DNA of 55,118 nt from NCBI GenBank assembly GCA_024277955.1, contig JAJRUE010000057.1, positions 1-55,118 of the forward strand. Reading direction: 5' to 3'. Made by a program: the position numbers and the translations under genes. The DNA comes from Alphaproteobacteria bacterium. Lineage in GTDB: Bacteria > Pseudomonadota > Alphaproteobacteria > Rhodobacterales > Rhodobacteraceae. The notes under the pieces are model-generated. The model was not told where the DNA came from. It was given only the letters and a program-made list of their open reading frames with translations, and made no database searches. Shown piece by piece: positions 31,586-40,545 of the stretch (position 1 is the stretch's first letter; the number at the start of each line of letters is the position of its first letter).

Positions 31586-33097
31586 TTACAAACCCAGTTT
31601 GGCGCGGATGATCTCGTTCACCGCCTTCGGGTTGGCCTTGCCGCCGGTCGCCTTCATCACCTGGCCCACGAACCAGCCCGCCAGTTTCGGGTTGGCTTTG
31701 GCCTTTTCGACCTGCGCCGGGTTGGCGGCGATGACCTCGTCCACCGCGGCCTCGATGGCGCCGGTGTCGGTCACCTGTTTCAGGCCCTCGGTTTCGACGA
31801 TCTCCGCCGGGTCGCGCCCGGTTGTGTAAGCGATTTCAAAGACTTCCTTGGCGATCTTGCCGCTGATATCGCCTTTCGAGATCAGCTCGACGATCATGCC
31901 CAGATGGGCCGCGCTCACCGGGCTTTCGGTGATCGAATGGCCTTCCTTCTTGAGCCGGCCAAAGAGTTCGTTGATCACCCAGTTGGCGGCCAGCTTGCCG
32001 TCGCGCCCGCGGGCGACTTCCTCGAAATAGGCGGCGTTGGCGATATCCGCGGTCAGCACCGAGGCGTCATAGTCCTTCAACCCGAAGTCCTTGATAAAGC
32101 GCGCTTTCTTGTCGTCCGGCAGCTCCGGCAGACTGGCCTCGATCGCGTCCACCCAGTCCTGTTCGATTTCCAGCGGCAGCAGATCGGGGCAGGGGAAATA
32201 GCGGTAGTCATGCGCCTCTTCCTTGGAGCGCATCGAGCGGGTTTCGCCCTTGTCCGGGTCGTAAAGCCGGGTTTCCTGATCGACGCTGCCGCCGTCTTCG
32301 AGGATCGCGATCTGGCGGCGCGCCTCGAACTCGATCGCCTGCTGGATGAAGCGCATGGAGTTCATGTTCTTGATCTCGCAGCGCGTGCCCAGGTGGCTGA
32401 AATCATTGGTTTCCCGGTAGCGTTCGTAGTCGCCGGGCCGGCACACCGACACGTTCACATCGGCGCGCAGATTGCCGTTCTGCATGTTGCCGTCGCAGGT
32501 GCCCAGGTAGCGCAGGATCTGGCGCAGCTTGGTGATATAGGCGGCGGCTTCTTCCGGGCCGCGGATGTCGGGGCGCGAGACGATCTCCATCAGCGCCACC
32601 CCGGTGCGGTTGAGGTCCACGAAGCTCATGTTCGGGTCCATGTCGTGGATCGACTTGCCGGCGTCCTGTTCGATGTGGATGCGCTCGACGCGCACCAGCC
32701 GCGCCACCCCTTCGCCCATCTCCACCAGCACCTCGCCTTCGCCGACGATCGGTTCGTAAAGCTGGGAAATCTGGTAGCCCTGCGGCAGGTCGGGGTAGAA
32801 ATAGTTCTTGCGGTCAAAGGCGCTTTTCAGGTTGATGCGCGCCTTCAGCCCCAGCCCGGTGCGCACCGCCTGTTCAACGCAGAACTCATTGATAACGGGC
32901 AACATTCCGGGCATCGCCGCATCGACAAAGGCGACGTTGGAATTGGGTTCTGCGCCGAACTGCGTCGAGGCGCCGGAAAACAGTTTCGCCTTCGAGGCCA
33001 CCTGCGCGTGCACTTCCATGCCGATCACCAGTTCCCAGTCGCCGGTGGCGCCGGAAATCCGTTTCGGTTGCGGGGCTTCGTAGCTGAGATCAAGCAT
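31586..33097 (-). CDS. gatB: Asp-tRNA(Asn)/Glu-tRNA(Gln) amidotransferase subunit B (GatB)
   Basis: GatB is the tRNA- and ATP-binding kinase subunit of GatCAB, which converts misacylated Glu-tRNA(Gln) or Asp-tRNA(Asn) to the correct amide form. The 503 residues carry WELVIGMEVHAQ, DRKNYFYPDLPQGYQIS, the signature NRTGVALMEIVSRPD, then RADVNVSVC and EIKNMNSMRFI, and a C-terminal Yqey-like helical domain. The ATG at 33097 gives MLDLSYEAPQ; the longer open frame upstream is antisense to the transglycosylase-like gene. gatA and gatC are not adjacent. Confidence 0.97.
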   Translation of the reverse strand: MLDLSYEAPQPKRISGATGDWELVIGMEVHAQVASKAKLFSGASTQFGAEPNSNVAFVDAAMPGMLPVINEFCVEQAVRTGLGLKARINLKSAFDRKNYFYPDLPQGYQISQLYEPIVGEGEVLVEMGEGVARLVRVERIHIEQDAGKSIHDMDPNMSFVDLNRTGVALMEIVSRPDIRGPEEAAAYITKLRQILRYLGTCDGNMQNGNLRADVNVSVCRPGDYERYRETNDFSHLGTRCEIKNMNSMRFIQQAIEFEARRQIAILEDGGSVDQETRLYDPDKGETRSMRSKEEAHDYRYFPCPDLLPLEIEQDWVDAIEASLPELPDDKKARFIKDFGLKDYDASVLTADIANAAYFEEVARGRDGKLAANWVINELFGRLKKEGHSITESPVSAAHLGMIVELISKGDISGKIAKEVFEIAYTTGRDPAEIVETEGLKQVTDTGAIEAAVDEVIAANPAQVEKAKANPKLAGWFVGQVMKATGGKANPKAVNEIIRAKLGL

Positions 33098-33279
33098 CGG
33101 TTGATATCCTGCGGTCACGATTTCACAGCGTTCTAGGGCAGGCTGCCGGGCGGGGCAAGGGGCTGTGCATGGGCGGCATCCCGCTGGCGCGCGCGCGACC
33201 GCCGCGACCGTCTGGACAAATCCCCACCCCAGGTGCGAGGCTCCCCTGACCCCACGGCCCCAGGCACAGGAGAACACGG

Positions 33280-33891
33280 ATGCTGGCACCAAGGCACTGG
33301 CGCCCCATCGCCCTTTCGGTGGCGCTGCTGGCGCTGGCGGGGTGCGCCAGCCGGGGCGTGCCAGAGGTGGGGCGCGGCAACGCGCTGCCGGCGATGGCCT
33401 GGGATCATCGCCCGCAGGCGGCCCGCTGGACCGTCGCGACGCTCGACGCCATCCGCCGCGACGGGGCGATCCTGGTGAAAACGGTGCCCGCCGACATCGT
33501 CGCCTGGTGCCCGGCCTACCCGTCCGCCGCGCCGGACGACCGGGCGGCGTTCTGGGCCGGGCTGCTGTCGATCCTGGCCAAGCACGAAAGCACCTGGAAC
33601 GCCGGCGCATCGGGGGGCGGCGGCCTGTGGATCGGCCTGACCCAGATCGACCCGCGCACGGCCCGCGGCTATGGCTGCAGCGCCACCAGTGCAGCCGCGC
33701 TCAAGGATGGCGCCGCCAACCTGCAATGCGCCGTCAAGATCGCCGCGTCCCAGGTGGGCCGGGACGCACAGGTGGCCGGCGCCCCCGGGGCCTGGCGCGG
33801 CATGGCGCGCGACTGGGCGCCGTTTCGCAGCCCCGCCAAGCGCGCGGACATGGCCGCCTGGACCCGCGCCCAAGGCTATTGCCGGAAATGA
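33280..33891 (+). CDS. Lytic transglycosylase-like (SLT) lipoprotein
   Basis: A 203-residue exported lipoprotein. A signal peptide ends in LALAGC (lipidated Cys at about residue 22). An SLT-like region has LSILAKHESTWNAGASGGGG, with the Glu of KHESTWN as the probable catalytic acid, then LWIGLTQIDPRTARGYGC. Four later cysteines could form disulfides. The expected role is cleavage of peptidoglycan glycan strands with 1,6-anhydro-MurNAc formation, though the short domain could also be inactive. The ATG at 33280 follows CAGGAGA. It is divergent from gatB. Confidence 0.82.
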   Translation: MLAPRHWRPIALSVALLALAGCASRGVPEVGRGNALPAMAWDHRPQAARWTVATLDAIRRDGAILVKTVPADIVAWCPAYPSAAPDDRAAFWAGLLSILAKHESTWNAGASGGGGLWIGLTQIDPRTARGYGCSATSAAALKDGAANLQCAVKIAASQVGRDAQVAGAPGAWRGMARDWAPFRSPAKRADMAAWTRAQGYCRK

Positions 33892-33897
33892 CATTTT

Positions 33898-34083
33898 GCC
33901 TCCGGCGGGGATATTTTCGGACAGAAGAAAAGGGGCGCGCAGCCCTTCGCCCCGAACCGGCGGGACGAAGGGCCTTCTCCTGTCACGGCCATCGGCGTCC
34001 CCGCCTGTACCGCACCGCCATTTGGACGGGATTTGATTAAAATTCCGTTGCTTCTTCTGTCCACAAATATCCCCGCCGGAGGC
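33898..34083. repeat. Inverted pair of family-B repeats (B4 and B5)
   Basis: B4 (33898-33929, plus orientation) and B5 (34052-34083, minus orientation) are nearly identical 32-base units with GCCTCCGGCGGGGATATTT and GGACAGAAGAA parts. They face each other across 122 bases that contain no gene. The pair fills the space between the convergent transglycosylase-like and pepN 3' ends. Confidence 0.8.
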
Positions 34084-34136
34084 ATCGCGGCGCGCGCAAG
34101 CGCGGCGCAACCGCCATGCCGGCACCGGGCGCGGGA

Positions 34137-36716
34137 TCAGGACAGAAGCCGGGTGACCATTTCCGCGGTGTCGCCCGACAGCCCGTCGCGCCCGGCGATC
34201 CTTTCCAGCTGTTCGCGGATCAGCGCCTGGCGGTCCGCGTCGTAGCGTTTCCAGGTCGAAAAGACCCCTGTCAGCCGGGCCGTGACCTGGGGGTTTACCG
34301 CGTCCATGCGGATGATCCAGTCGGCGACGAACCGATAGCCGGCCCCGTCGGCCCGGTGAAAGCCGGCGGCGTTGCTGGCCAGCCCAAAGGTCACGGCGCG
34401 AAAACGGTTCGGGTTCTGCCAGTTGAAATCCGCATGCGCCGCCAGGTCGCGGGCGATCTCGGGGGCGTTTTCGGGGCGGGCGTGCGTCAGCTGCACGCTG
34501 AACCAGTTGTCCAGCACCAGCCGGTCGTGGCGCCACTGGCGGTAGAACGCCTCGACCGCCTTGCCGCCGCGCGTGGCGGGGACCAGCAGGCCGAGCGCGG
34601 TAAGCTGTTCGGTCATGTTGCCGGCGGCCTCGAACTGGCGCTCGGCCTGGGCGCCGTCGTCGAGCCGGGTGATCAGGCGCAGCGCCACGCCGCGCAGGGC
34701 GCGACGGGCGGCAGGGTCCGGATCGGGCGAATAGGGGCCGAGCACCGCCATTTGCGCGTAAAGGTCCGGCAAATCCGGGCGCAGCCGTTCGGCCAGCGCC
34801 AGTTCGAGCCGCCGGCGCGCCGCGTGGATGGCGTCCGGGTCCGGCACCACATTGGCGTCGTGCAGGGTCTGCGCCAGGTCGTCTTCGCCTGGCAGCTGCA
34901 GCACCCGCGCCCGAAAGGCCGGGTCGAGCCCGTCGTCCAGCGCCACCTGCGCCAGCGCCCCCAGGAATTCCGGGGCGGGGTCGGCGCCATCGGTGATCAT
35001 CGCGCACAGCACGGTTTTGCCAAGCGCGCGCCCGGCTTCCCACCGGTTGAAGGCGTCGGTGTCATGGGCCAGCAGAAAGGCGCGCTCGGCCGCTGGCACG
35101 TCGCGCATCACGATCACCGGCGCCGAAAAGCCGCGCAGGATCGAGGGCACCGGGCGGCTGGCCAGCCCGGTGAAGCGAAAGCTTTGTTCCGCTTCGGTCA
35201 TTTCGAGGACGGTCGTGGGCACCACCTCGTCGCCATTGGGGTTGAGCAGGCCAACGGCGATCGGGATCACCTGTGGCGCCTTGTCGGCCTGGCCGGACGT
35301 TGGCGGCGTTTCCTGTTTGAAATGAAGGGTGTATGTGCCGTCCTTAAAGTCCTCCGTCACCGTCAGCCGCGGGGTGCCCGCCTGCGAATACCAGCGTTTG
35401 AACTGGGTCAGGTCGCGCCCGCAGGCGTCTTCGAACACCTTCAGCCAGTCCTCGATCGTCACCGCCTGGCCGTCGTGGCGGTCGAAATACAGATCCAGCG
35501 CCCGGCGGTAGCCATCGTCGCCCACCAGCCGGTGCAGCATCCGCACCACCTCGGCCCCCTTTTCATAGACCGTGGCGGTGTAGAAATTGTTGATCTCGAC
35601 AAAGCTTTCCGGGCGCACCGGATGCGCCAGCGGCCCGGCGTCTTCGGAAAACTGGGCGGCGCGCAGGGCCAGCACGTCATCGATCCGCTTGACCGCGGCC
35701 GAGCGCATGTCGGCGGTGAACTGCTGGTCGCGAAAAACCGTCAGCCCCTCTTTCAGGCACAGCTGGAACCAGTCGCGGCAGGTGATGCGGTTGCCGGTCC
35801 AGTTGTGGAAATATTCATGCGCGATGATGCCCTCGATACGTTCATACAGCCCGTCGGTGGCGGTTTCGGGGCTGGCCAGAACGAATTTCGAGTTGAAGAC
35901 GTTCAGCCCCTTGTTTTCCATCGCCCCCATGTTGAAATCGTCCACCGCGACGATGTTGAACACGTCCAGATCGTATTCGCGGCCGTATTTTTCTTCGTCC
36001 CAGCGCATCGATTTCTTCAGCGCTTCCATGGCGAAGGCGCAGCGGTCTTCGTCGCCCTTGCGCACCCAGATGTTCAGCGCCACCTCGCGCCCCGATGCGG
36101 TGGTGAACCGGTCGGAATGCGCCAGCAGATCGCCGGCCACCAGCGCGAACAGATAGGCGGGCTTGGGCCAGGGGTCGTGCCATTGCGCCCAGCCTTCGCC
36201 GCTGTCGGCGGGGTTGCCGTTGGACAGCAGCACCGGCAGGTCGCCCTCGATGCGCACATCGAAGGGGGCCATCACGTCGGGGCGGTCGGGATAGTAGGTG
36301 ATCTTGCGAAACCCCTCGGCCTCGCACTGGGTGCAATACATCCCGTTCGAGATATAGAGCCCCTCGAGCGAAGTGTTGCCCGCCGGGTCGATTTCAACTT
36401 CGGCCTCCCAGATGAACGCGCGGTCGGGCACCTCGGCGCGCAGCCCGTCGTCGGAAATCTCGGGGGTGATCGGGGCCCCGTCGATGCTGGCCCGGATCAG
36501 CCGCAGCCCGATGCCATGCAGGAAAAACCCGCGTTCGCCGGTGGCCGGGTTCGGGCGGAACGCGATGCGCGAAATCACCCGGGTTGCGCTGGGGTGCAGG
36601 CGGAAGGTCAGGTCGACCTTGTCGACCAGGTAGGCCGGCGGCGTGTAATCCGCCAGGTAGATGGTTTTCTGTTCCCTGGGGCGTGCGTCATTGGGGTTCA
36701 CGTCACTATTGCTCAC
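34137..36716 (-). CDS. pepN: Aminopeptidase N (M1 family)
   Basis: A broad-specificity zinc aminopeptidase of cytosolic peptide turnover. The GAMEN exopeptidase motif (NMGAMENKGLN) and HEYFHNWTGNRIT (HExxH) followed by LCLKEGLTVFRD, which supplies the third zinc ligand Glu, are intact. DUF3458-type beta and helical C-terminal domains follow. The GTG at 36716, with AGAGG upstream, gives 859 residues, close to the usual 860-880. Another GTG lies six codons later. It is divergent from glcB. Confidence 0.95.
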   Translation of the reverse strand: MSNSDVNPNDARPREQKTIYLADYTPPAYLVDKVDLTFRLHPSATRVISRIAFRPNPATGERGFFLHGIGLRLIRASIDGAPITPEISDDGLRAEVPDRAFIWEAEVEIDPAGNTSLEGLYISNGMYCTQCEAEGFRKITYYPDRPDVMAPFDVRIEGDLPVLLSNGNPADSGEGWAQWHDPWPKPAYLFALVAGDLLAHSDRFTTASGREVALNIWVRKGDEDRCAFAMEALKKSMRWDEEKYGREYDLDVFNIVAVDDFNMGAMENKGLNVFNSKFVLASPETATDGLYERIEGIIAHEYFHNWTGNRITCRDWFQLCLKEGLTVFRDQQFTADMRSAAVKRIDDVLALRAAQFSEDAGPLAHPVRPESFVEINNFYTATVYEKGAEVVRMLHRLVGDDGYRRALDLYFDRHDGQAVTIEDWLKVFEDACGRDLTQFKRWYSQAGTPRLTVTEDFKDGTYTLHFKQETPPTSGQADKAPQVIPIAVGLLNPNGDEVVPTTVLEMTEAEQSFRFTGLASRPVPSILRGFSAPVIVMRDVPAAERAFLLAHDTDAFNRWEAGRALGKTVLCAMITDGADPAPEFLGALAQVALDDGLDPAFRARVLQLPGEDDLAQTLHDANVVPDPDAIHAARRRLELALAERLRPDLPDLYAQMAVLGPYSPDPDPAARRALRGVALRLITRLDDGAQAERQFEAAGNMTEQLTALGLLVPATRGGKAVEAFYRQWRHDRLVLDNWFSVQLTHARPENAPEIARDLAAHADFNWQNPNRFRAVTFGLASNAAGFHRADGAGYRFVADWIIRMDAVNPQVTARLTGVFSTWKRYDADRQALIREQLERIAGRDGLSGDTAEMVTRLLS

Positions 36717-37038
36717 GGGGGGCCTCTTGGGTTCGCAGGGGTTGGACGACCGTAAGGCGCGCCCGGGCAGGGCGCAACCCGGCGTCTTTATGCGCGCGCG
36801 ATGGTTTTCGCTTGAGCTGTGCACTTTTGCATACTATTGCCGAAATGCTCGGGTGCGGTTCGGGGTTCGTCAGATTTTGAATGATAATTTCTGATAAATT
36901 TCGTCCGGTTGTGGTAAGGTTTGCCTTGCCGGGCCAGGTATGCGCCTTGCCCGAACGAAAGGTATCTCTGAAACACGGGGGGCCAAAGCGGTCGAACATG
37001 CCGCTGCGGCCCTCGCGTTCGAAAAGAAGGTGTCGCTT
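36717..37038. promoter_or_regulatory. Divergent promoter region between pepN and glcB
   Basis: 322 bases. The centre is the most AT-rich part of the area (36870-36905, TGAATGATAATTTCTGATAA). A loose dyad, TTTTGCA-TACTAT-TGCCGAAA (36823-36843), could be an operator. Short frames opening at 36940 in phase with glcB lack a convincing start. Nothing can be assigned to a named regulator. Confidence 0.4.
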
Positions 37039-39222
37039 GTGGTGCGAGTCGAAAAATCGGGTCTCAGTGTCGATGCCGAACTGGCGGAGTTCATTGAAAC
37101 CGAGGCGCTTCCCGGCAGCGGCGTCTGGGCGAGCGTCTTTTGGGACGGGCTGGCGCGGCTGGTCGAGGAATTCGGCCCGCGCAACCGTGCGCTGCTGGCG
37201 CGGCGGCAGGAATTGCAGGCGCAGATCGATGCCTGGCACCTGGCCCGCCGCGGCCAGCCGCATGACGCCGAAAGCTACCGCGCCTTTTTGCGTGAGATCG
37301 GCTATCTGGAACCCGACGTGGAAGATTTCTCGATCGATCCGGGCGAGTTGGACCCCGAAATCGCCTCGGTCGCCGGGCCGCAGCTGGTGGTGCCGATCAC
37401 CAACGCCCGGTTTGCGCTGAACGCGGCCAATGCGCGCTGGGGCAGCCTGTTTGACGCGCTCTACGGCTCGGATGCGCTTGCCGGCGATCCCGCGGGCCGG
37501 CGCGATGACGGTCGTGACCTGGACAGCGACCGGGTGCGCCAGGTCATCGGCTGGGCCCGCGATCATCTGGACCGCACCGCGCCGCTGGCCGGCGGCAGTT
37601 GGCAGAGCGTGCGCGACGTTTCGGTGCGCGACGGCGTGTTGCTGGTGGAAAACGACGCCGGCCAGACCGGGCTTGCCGACCCGTCGCAATTTGTCGGCCA
37701 CCGCCCCCCCCGCCGGGACGGCTGCCGCGAGGTGATCTTGCGCCGCCACGGGCTGCACCTGCGCCTGGTCTTCGATCCGCGCAGCCCGGTTGGCGCAATG
37801 GACAGCGCCGGCATGTCCGACATCGTGCTGGAAGCGGCGCTTTCGGTGATCATGGACCTGGAAGACAGCGTCGCGGTGGTCGATGCCGCCGACAAGGTCG
37901 CGGCCTACCGGAACTGGCTGGGGCTGATGCAGGGCGAGCTGGAATCGAGCTTCATCAAGAACGGGCGCGAGGTCTGGCGCAGCCTTGCCGGCGACGTGGG
38001 CTATGTCACCCCCGATGGCGAAGACGCGCAGCTCAAGGGCCGGGCGCTGATGATGGTGCGCAATGTCGGCCACCTGATGACCACGGCGTCGGTGCTGGAT
38101 GCGCAGGGCAACGAGATCGGCGAAGGGCTGCTGGATGCGGCGGTGACGACCCTGATCGCCTGCCACGACCTGCGCCGCCAGTCGCGCGAACGCAATTCGC
38201 TTGCGGGGTCGGTCTATGTGGTGAAACCCAAGATGCACGGCCCGGCCGAGGTCGCCTTTGCCGTCGACATGTTCGCCCGGATCGAGGAAATCTTTGGGCT
38301 GGAGCGCGATACCGTCAAGCTGGGGATCATGGACGAAGAACGGCGCACCAGCGCCAATCTCAAGACCTGCATCCACGCGGCGCGCAGCCGGCTGGCCTTT
38401 ATCAACACCGGGTTTCTGGATCGCACCGGCGACGAAATCCACACCTCGATGGAAGCCGGCCCGATGGTGCGCAAGGGCGACATGAAGGACAGCCGCTGGA
38501 TCGCCGCCTACGAAGACCGCAACGTCGATATCGGGCTGGCCTGCGGGCTGCGCGGCAAGGCGCAGATCGGCAAGGGGATGTGGGCGATGCCCGACCGGAT
38601 GGGCGACATGCTGGCGCAGAAGATCGCGCACCCGATGGCGGGCGCGACCTGCGCCTGGGTGCCATCGCCAACGGCCGCGGTGCTGCACGCCACCCATTAC
38701 CACCTGGTCGATGTCTTTGCCCGCCAGGCCGAAATCACCGCCCAGGGGCCGCGCGCCGACCTGGCGCAGCTGCTGGAAATCCCGCTGGGCAACCCGCAGG
38801 ACTGGTCTTCGGGCGACATTGCCTGGGACGTCGACAACAACGCGCAGGGCATCCTGGGCTACGTGGTGCGCTGGATCGACCAGGGGGTGGGCTGTTCGAC
38901 GGTGCCCGACATCCGCGACGTCGGTCTGATGGAGGACCGGGCCACCTGCCGGATCTCGTCGCAGGCGCTGGCCAACTGGCTGCATCACGGCGTCATCGAC
39001 GAAGATCAGGTGTTGGCGGCGATGAAGAAGATGGCCGCCGTGGTCGACCGTCAGAACGCCGCCGATCCGATGTATCAGCCGATGGCGCCGGGCTTTGACG
39101 GCACCGCCTTTCGCGCCGCCTGCGACCTGGTGTTCAAGGGCCGGATCCAGCCTTCGGGCTACACCGAACCGATCCTCCATGCCCGCCGCCAACAGCGCAA
39201 GGCCGAACCGGTGCTGCGCTAG
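37039..39222 (+). CDS. glcB: Malate synthase G
   Basis: It condenses glyoxylate and acetyl-CoA to malate, completing glyoxylate and glycolate use. The GTG at 37039 with AAGG eight bases upstream gives 727 residues (723 in E. coli). Family stretches include ITNARFALNAANARWGSLFD, SIMDLEDSVAVVDAADKV, KPKMHGPAEVAF, MDEERRTSANLKTCI and FINTGFLDRTGDEIHTSME, followed by GPMVRKGDMKDS. The TAG stop is shared with the outer stem of the structured repeat element that follows. Confidence 0.96.
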   Translation: MVRVEKSGLSVDAELAEFIETEALPGSGVWASVFWDGLARLVEEFGPRNRALLARRQELQAQIDAWHLARRGQPHDAESYRAFLREIGYLEPDVEDFSIDPGELDPEIASVAGPQLVVPITNARFALNAANARWGSLFDALYGSDALAGDPAGRRDDGRDLDSDRVRQVIGWARDHLDRTAPLAGGSWQSVRDVSVRDGVLLVENDAGQTGLADPSQFVGHRPPRRDGCREVILRRHGLHLRLVFDPRSPVGAMDSAGMSDIVLEAALSVIMDLEDSVAVVDAADKVAAYRNWLGLMQGELESSFIKNGREVWRSLAGDVGYVTPDGEDAQLKGRALMMVRNVGHLMTTASVLDAQGNEIGEGLLDAAVTTLIACHDLRRQSRERNSLAGSVYVVKPKMHGPAEVAFAVDMFARIEEIFGLERDTVKLGIMDEERRTSANLKTCIHAARSRLAFINTGFLDRTGDEIHTSMEAGPMVRKGDMKDSRWIAAYEDRNVDIGLACGLRGKAQIGKGMWAMPDRMGDMLAQKIAHPMAGATCAWVPSPTAAVLHATHYHLVDVFARQAEITAQGPRADLAQLLEIPLGNPQDWSSGDIAWDVDNNAQGILGYVVRWIDQGVGCSTVPDIRDVGLMEDRATCRISSQALANWLHHGVIDEDQVLAAMKKMAAVVDRQNAADPMYQPMAPGFDGTAFRAACDLVFKGRIQPSGYTEPILHARRQQRKAEPVLR

Positions 39223-39488
39223 GGTCAAAACCCGATCAACCTGCACCGCCAGTTTGGCAGATTTCCGTTCTGACAAGGCACAGGGCCGCAGGAATAGTGG
39301 TTCTGTTTCAAGGGCCTGTAACGCAGCCGGGGCGGAAATCCGCCAAACCCTTCGGGCAGGAAAGGCGCTTCATCTCAGCGGCGCGGGCCGCCTGGAAAGG
39401 GAACCACCCTTGCCCGCGCGTCCCGAACCGCTGATATGTCGCGCCTTTCGCGCTGGCGGTGCAGGATGATCGGGTTTTGGCCCTGGCG
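39217..39488 (+). repeat. Large branched inverted-repeat element between glcB and the amidotransferase gene
   Basis: An outer stem pairs 39221-39252 with 39453-39484: 30 Watson-Crick pairs, one G-U, one mismatch, extendable four positions into the glcB 3' end. Inside are two arms. Arm 2 pairs 39253-39267 with 39333-39347 (14 of 15) and continues inward (39280-39284 with 39315-39319; 39289-39293 with 39301-39305). Arm 3 pairs 39361-39381 with 39428-39448 (18 of 21), then 39381-39388 with 39412-39419, then AAGGG/CCCTT. The outer arms are inverted copies of the family-D unit also found at the recN end. It could be a MITE-like insertion, a structured RNA or a complex 3' end. Nothing in it codes. 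Confidence 0.85.
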
Positions 39489-39576
39489 GCGGCGGTTGCT
39501 CTTTCGCGCGGCGGCACTATGTTGATCGGGACTTCGGTTTTTCTGATCGGATTTGGGTATGTGGAAGGTGGCTCGG

Positions 39577-40353
39577 ATGTTGCGTCCCAGGATTGGCATC
39601 ATTGGCAACAGTTACGTGATCGGTGATGACTACCCGGCCCACGCCAGCGGCACGATGAACAGCGAAGCGGTGGCCGCCGTTGCCGGTGCGATGCCGCTGC
39701 TGATCCCGGCGGACCCGCGCTTTGTCAGTGTCGAGGAACTGATGGCCACCTTCGACGGTTTCCTGCTGACCGGCGGCCGGCCCAACGTGCACCCCGAAGA
39801 ATACGGCCAGCCGCCGACCGAAGCGCATGGCGATTTCGACCGCGCCCGCGATGCGATCACCCTGCCGCTGGTGCGCGCCTGCGTCGAGACCGGCCAGCCG
39901 GTCTTCGGCATCTGCCGCGGGTTTCAGGAAATGAACGTGGCGATGGGCGGCACGCTGCACCCGGAGATCCGCGAACTGCCGGGGCGGATGAACCACCGCA
40001 TGCCGCCCGACGGGTCGCTCGAAGAAAAATTCGCGCCGCGCCACTGCGTGCACCTGACCGAGGGCGGCGTCTTCCACGCGATCCTGGGCGATACTTCGGT
40101 GATGACCAACACGCTCCATGGTCAGGGCATCTGCGAGCCGGGCGAGCGGGTGGTGGTGGAAGGCGTGGCCGACGACGGCACACCCGAGGCCATCCACATC
40201 AAGGGCGCTCCGGGTTTTGCGCTGGCGGTGCAGTGGCACCCGGAATACAACGCCGCGAGCGATCCCGTGTCGCGCCCGCTGTTCGAAGCCTTCGGCAAGG
40301 CGGCCCGCGCCTGGGCGGCGGGCGAAACCATGCCCGCCCTGCGCATCGCCTGA
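39577..40353 (+). CDS. Class I glutamine amidotransferase, gamma-glutamyl-GABA hydrolase-like (PuuD family)
   Basis: A 258-residue peptidase C26-type hydrolase. The nucleophile Cys is in VFGICRGFQEMNVAMGG and the catalytic His/Glu in LAVQWHPEY. LLTGGRPNVHPEEYG and NTLHGQGI fit the PuuD branch, which releases GABA from gamma-glutamyl-GABA in putrescine breakdown; related enzymes act on other gamma-glutamyl amides. The ATG at 39577 has GGAAGG eight bases upstream, giving MLRPRIGIIGNSYV. It stands alone; no other put genes are nearby, so the substrate is uncertain. Confidence 0.88.
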   Translation: MLRPRIGIIGNSYVIGDDYPAHASGTMNSEAVAAVAGAMPLLIPADPRFVSVEELMATFDGFLLTGGRPNVHPEEYGQPPTEAHGDFDRARDAITLPLVRACVETGQPVFGICRGFQEMNVAMGGTLHPEIRELPGRMNHRMPPDGSLEEKFAPRHCVHLTEGGVFHAILGDTSVMTNTLHGQGICEPGERVVVEGVADDGTPEAIHIKGAPGFALAVQWHPEYNAASDPVSRPLFEAFGKAARAWAAGETMPALRIA

Positions 40354-40480
40354 CTGGCGCCGCCGGGGGGGCACGGGGCGCGGGGGGCTGCGCTTTCCGC
40401 CGCCGGGGTCGCCGCCGGGATGTGCCCTTCACAACCGGTCGCCACGCGCCACGGCCACGCGCCACCGCCACGCCCGACCG

Positions 40481-40545
40481 CTATATCTGGGGGCTACATC
40501 TGGCCCCTACATCTGGCCCCTACATCTGGCCCCTACATCTGACCG
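40481..40545 (+). repeat. 13-bp tandem repeat overlapping the SDR stop codon
   Basis: Five units of CTACATCTGGCCC with period 13: a diverged one at 40481-40493, three good ones from 40494 to 40532, and 40533-40545, which contains the last codons (Gln, Met) and TAG stop of the SDR gene. The array has copied the SDR's stop region outward. Confidence 0.88.

Noticed and set aside
33898..34083. B4/B5 inverted pair as terminal repeats of a small transposon
   Set aside because: Other B units occur singly, no target-site duplication was found, and the pair lies where two convergent genes each carry one unit. Two independent 3'-end repeats explain it better.
36940..37038. Start of glcB at the upstream in-frame ATG (36940)
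   Set aside because: It has no spaced ribosome-binding site, and the added 33 residues do not resemble malate synthase G; the GTG at 37039 has AAGG and gives the normal length.
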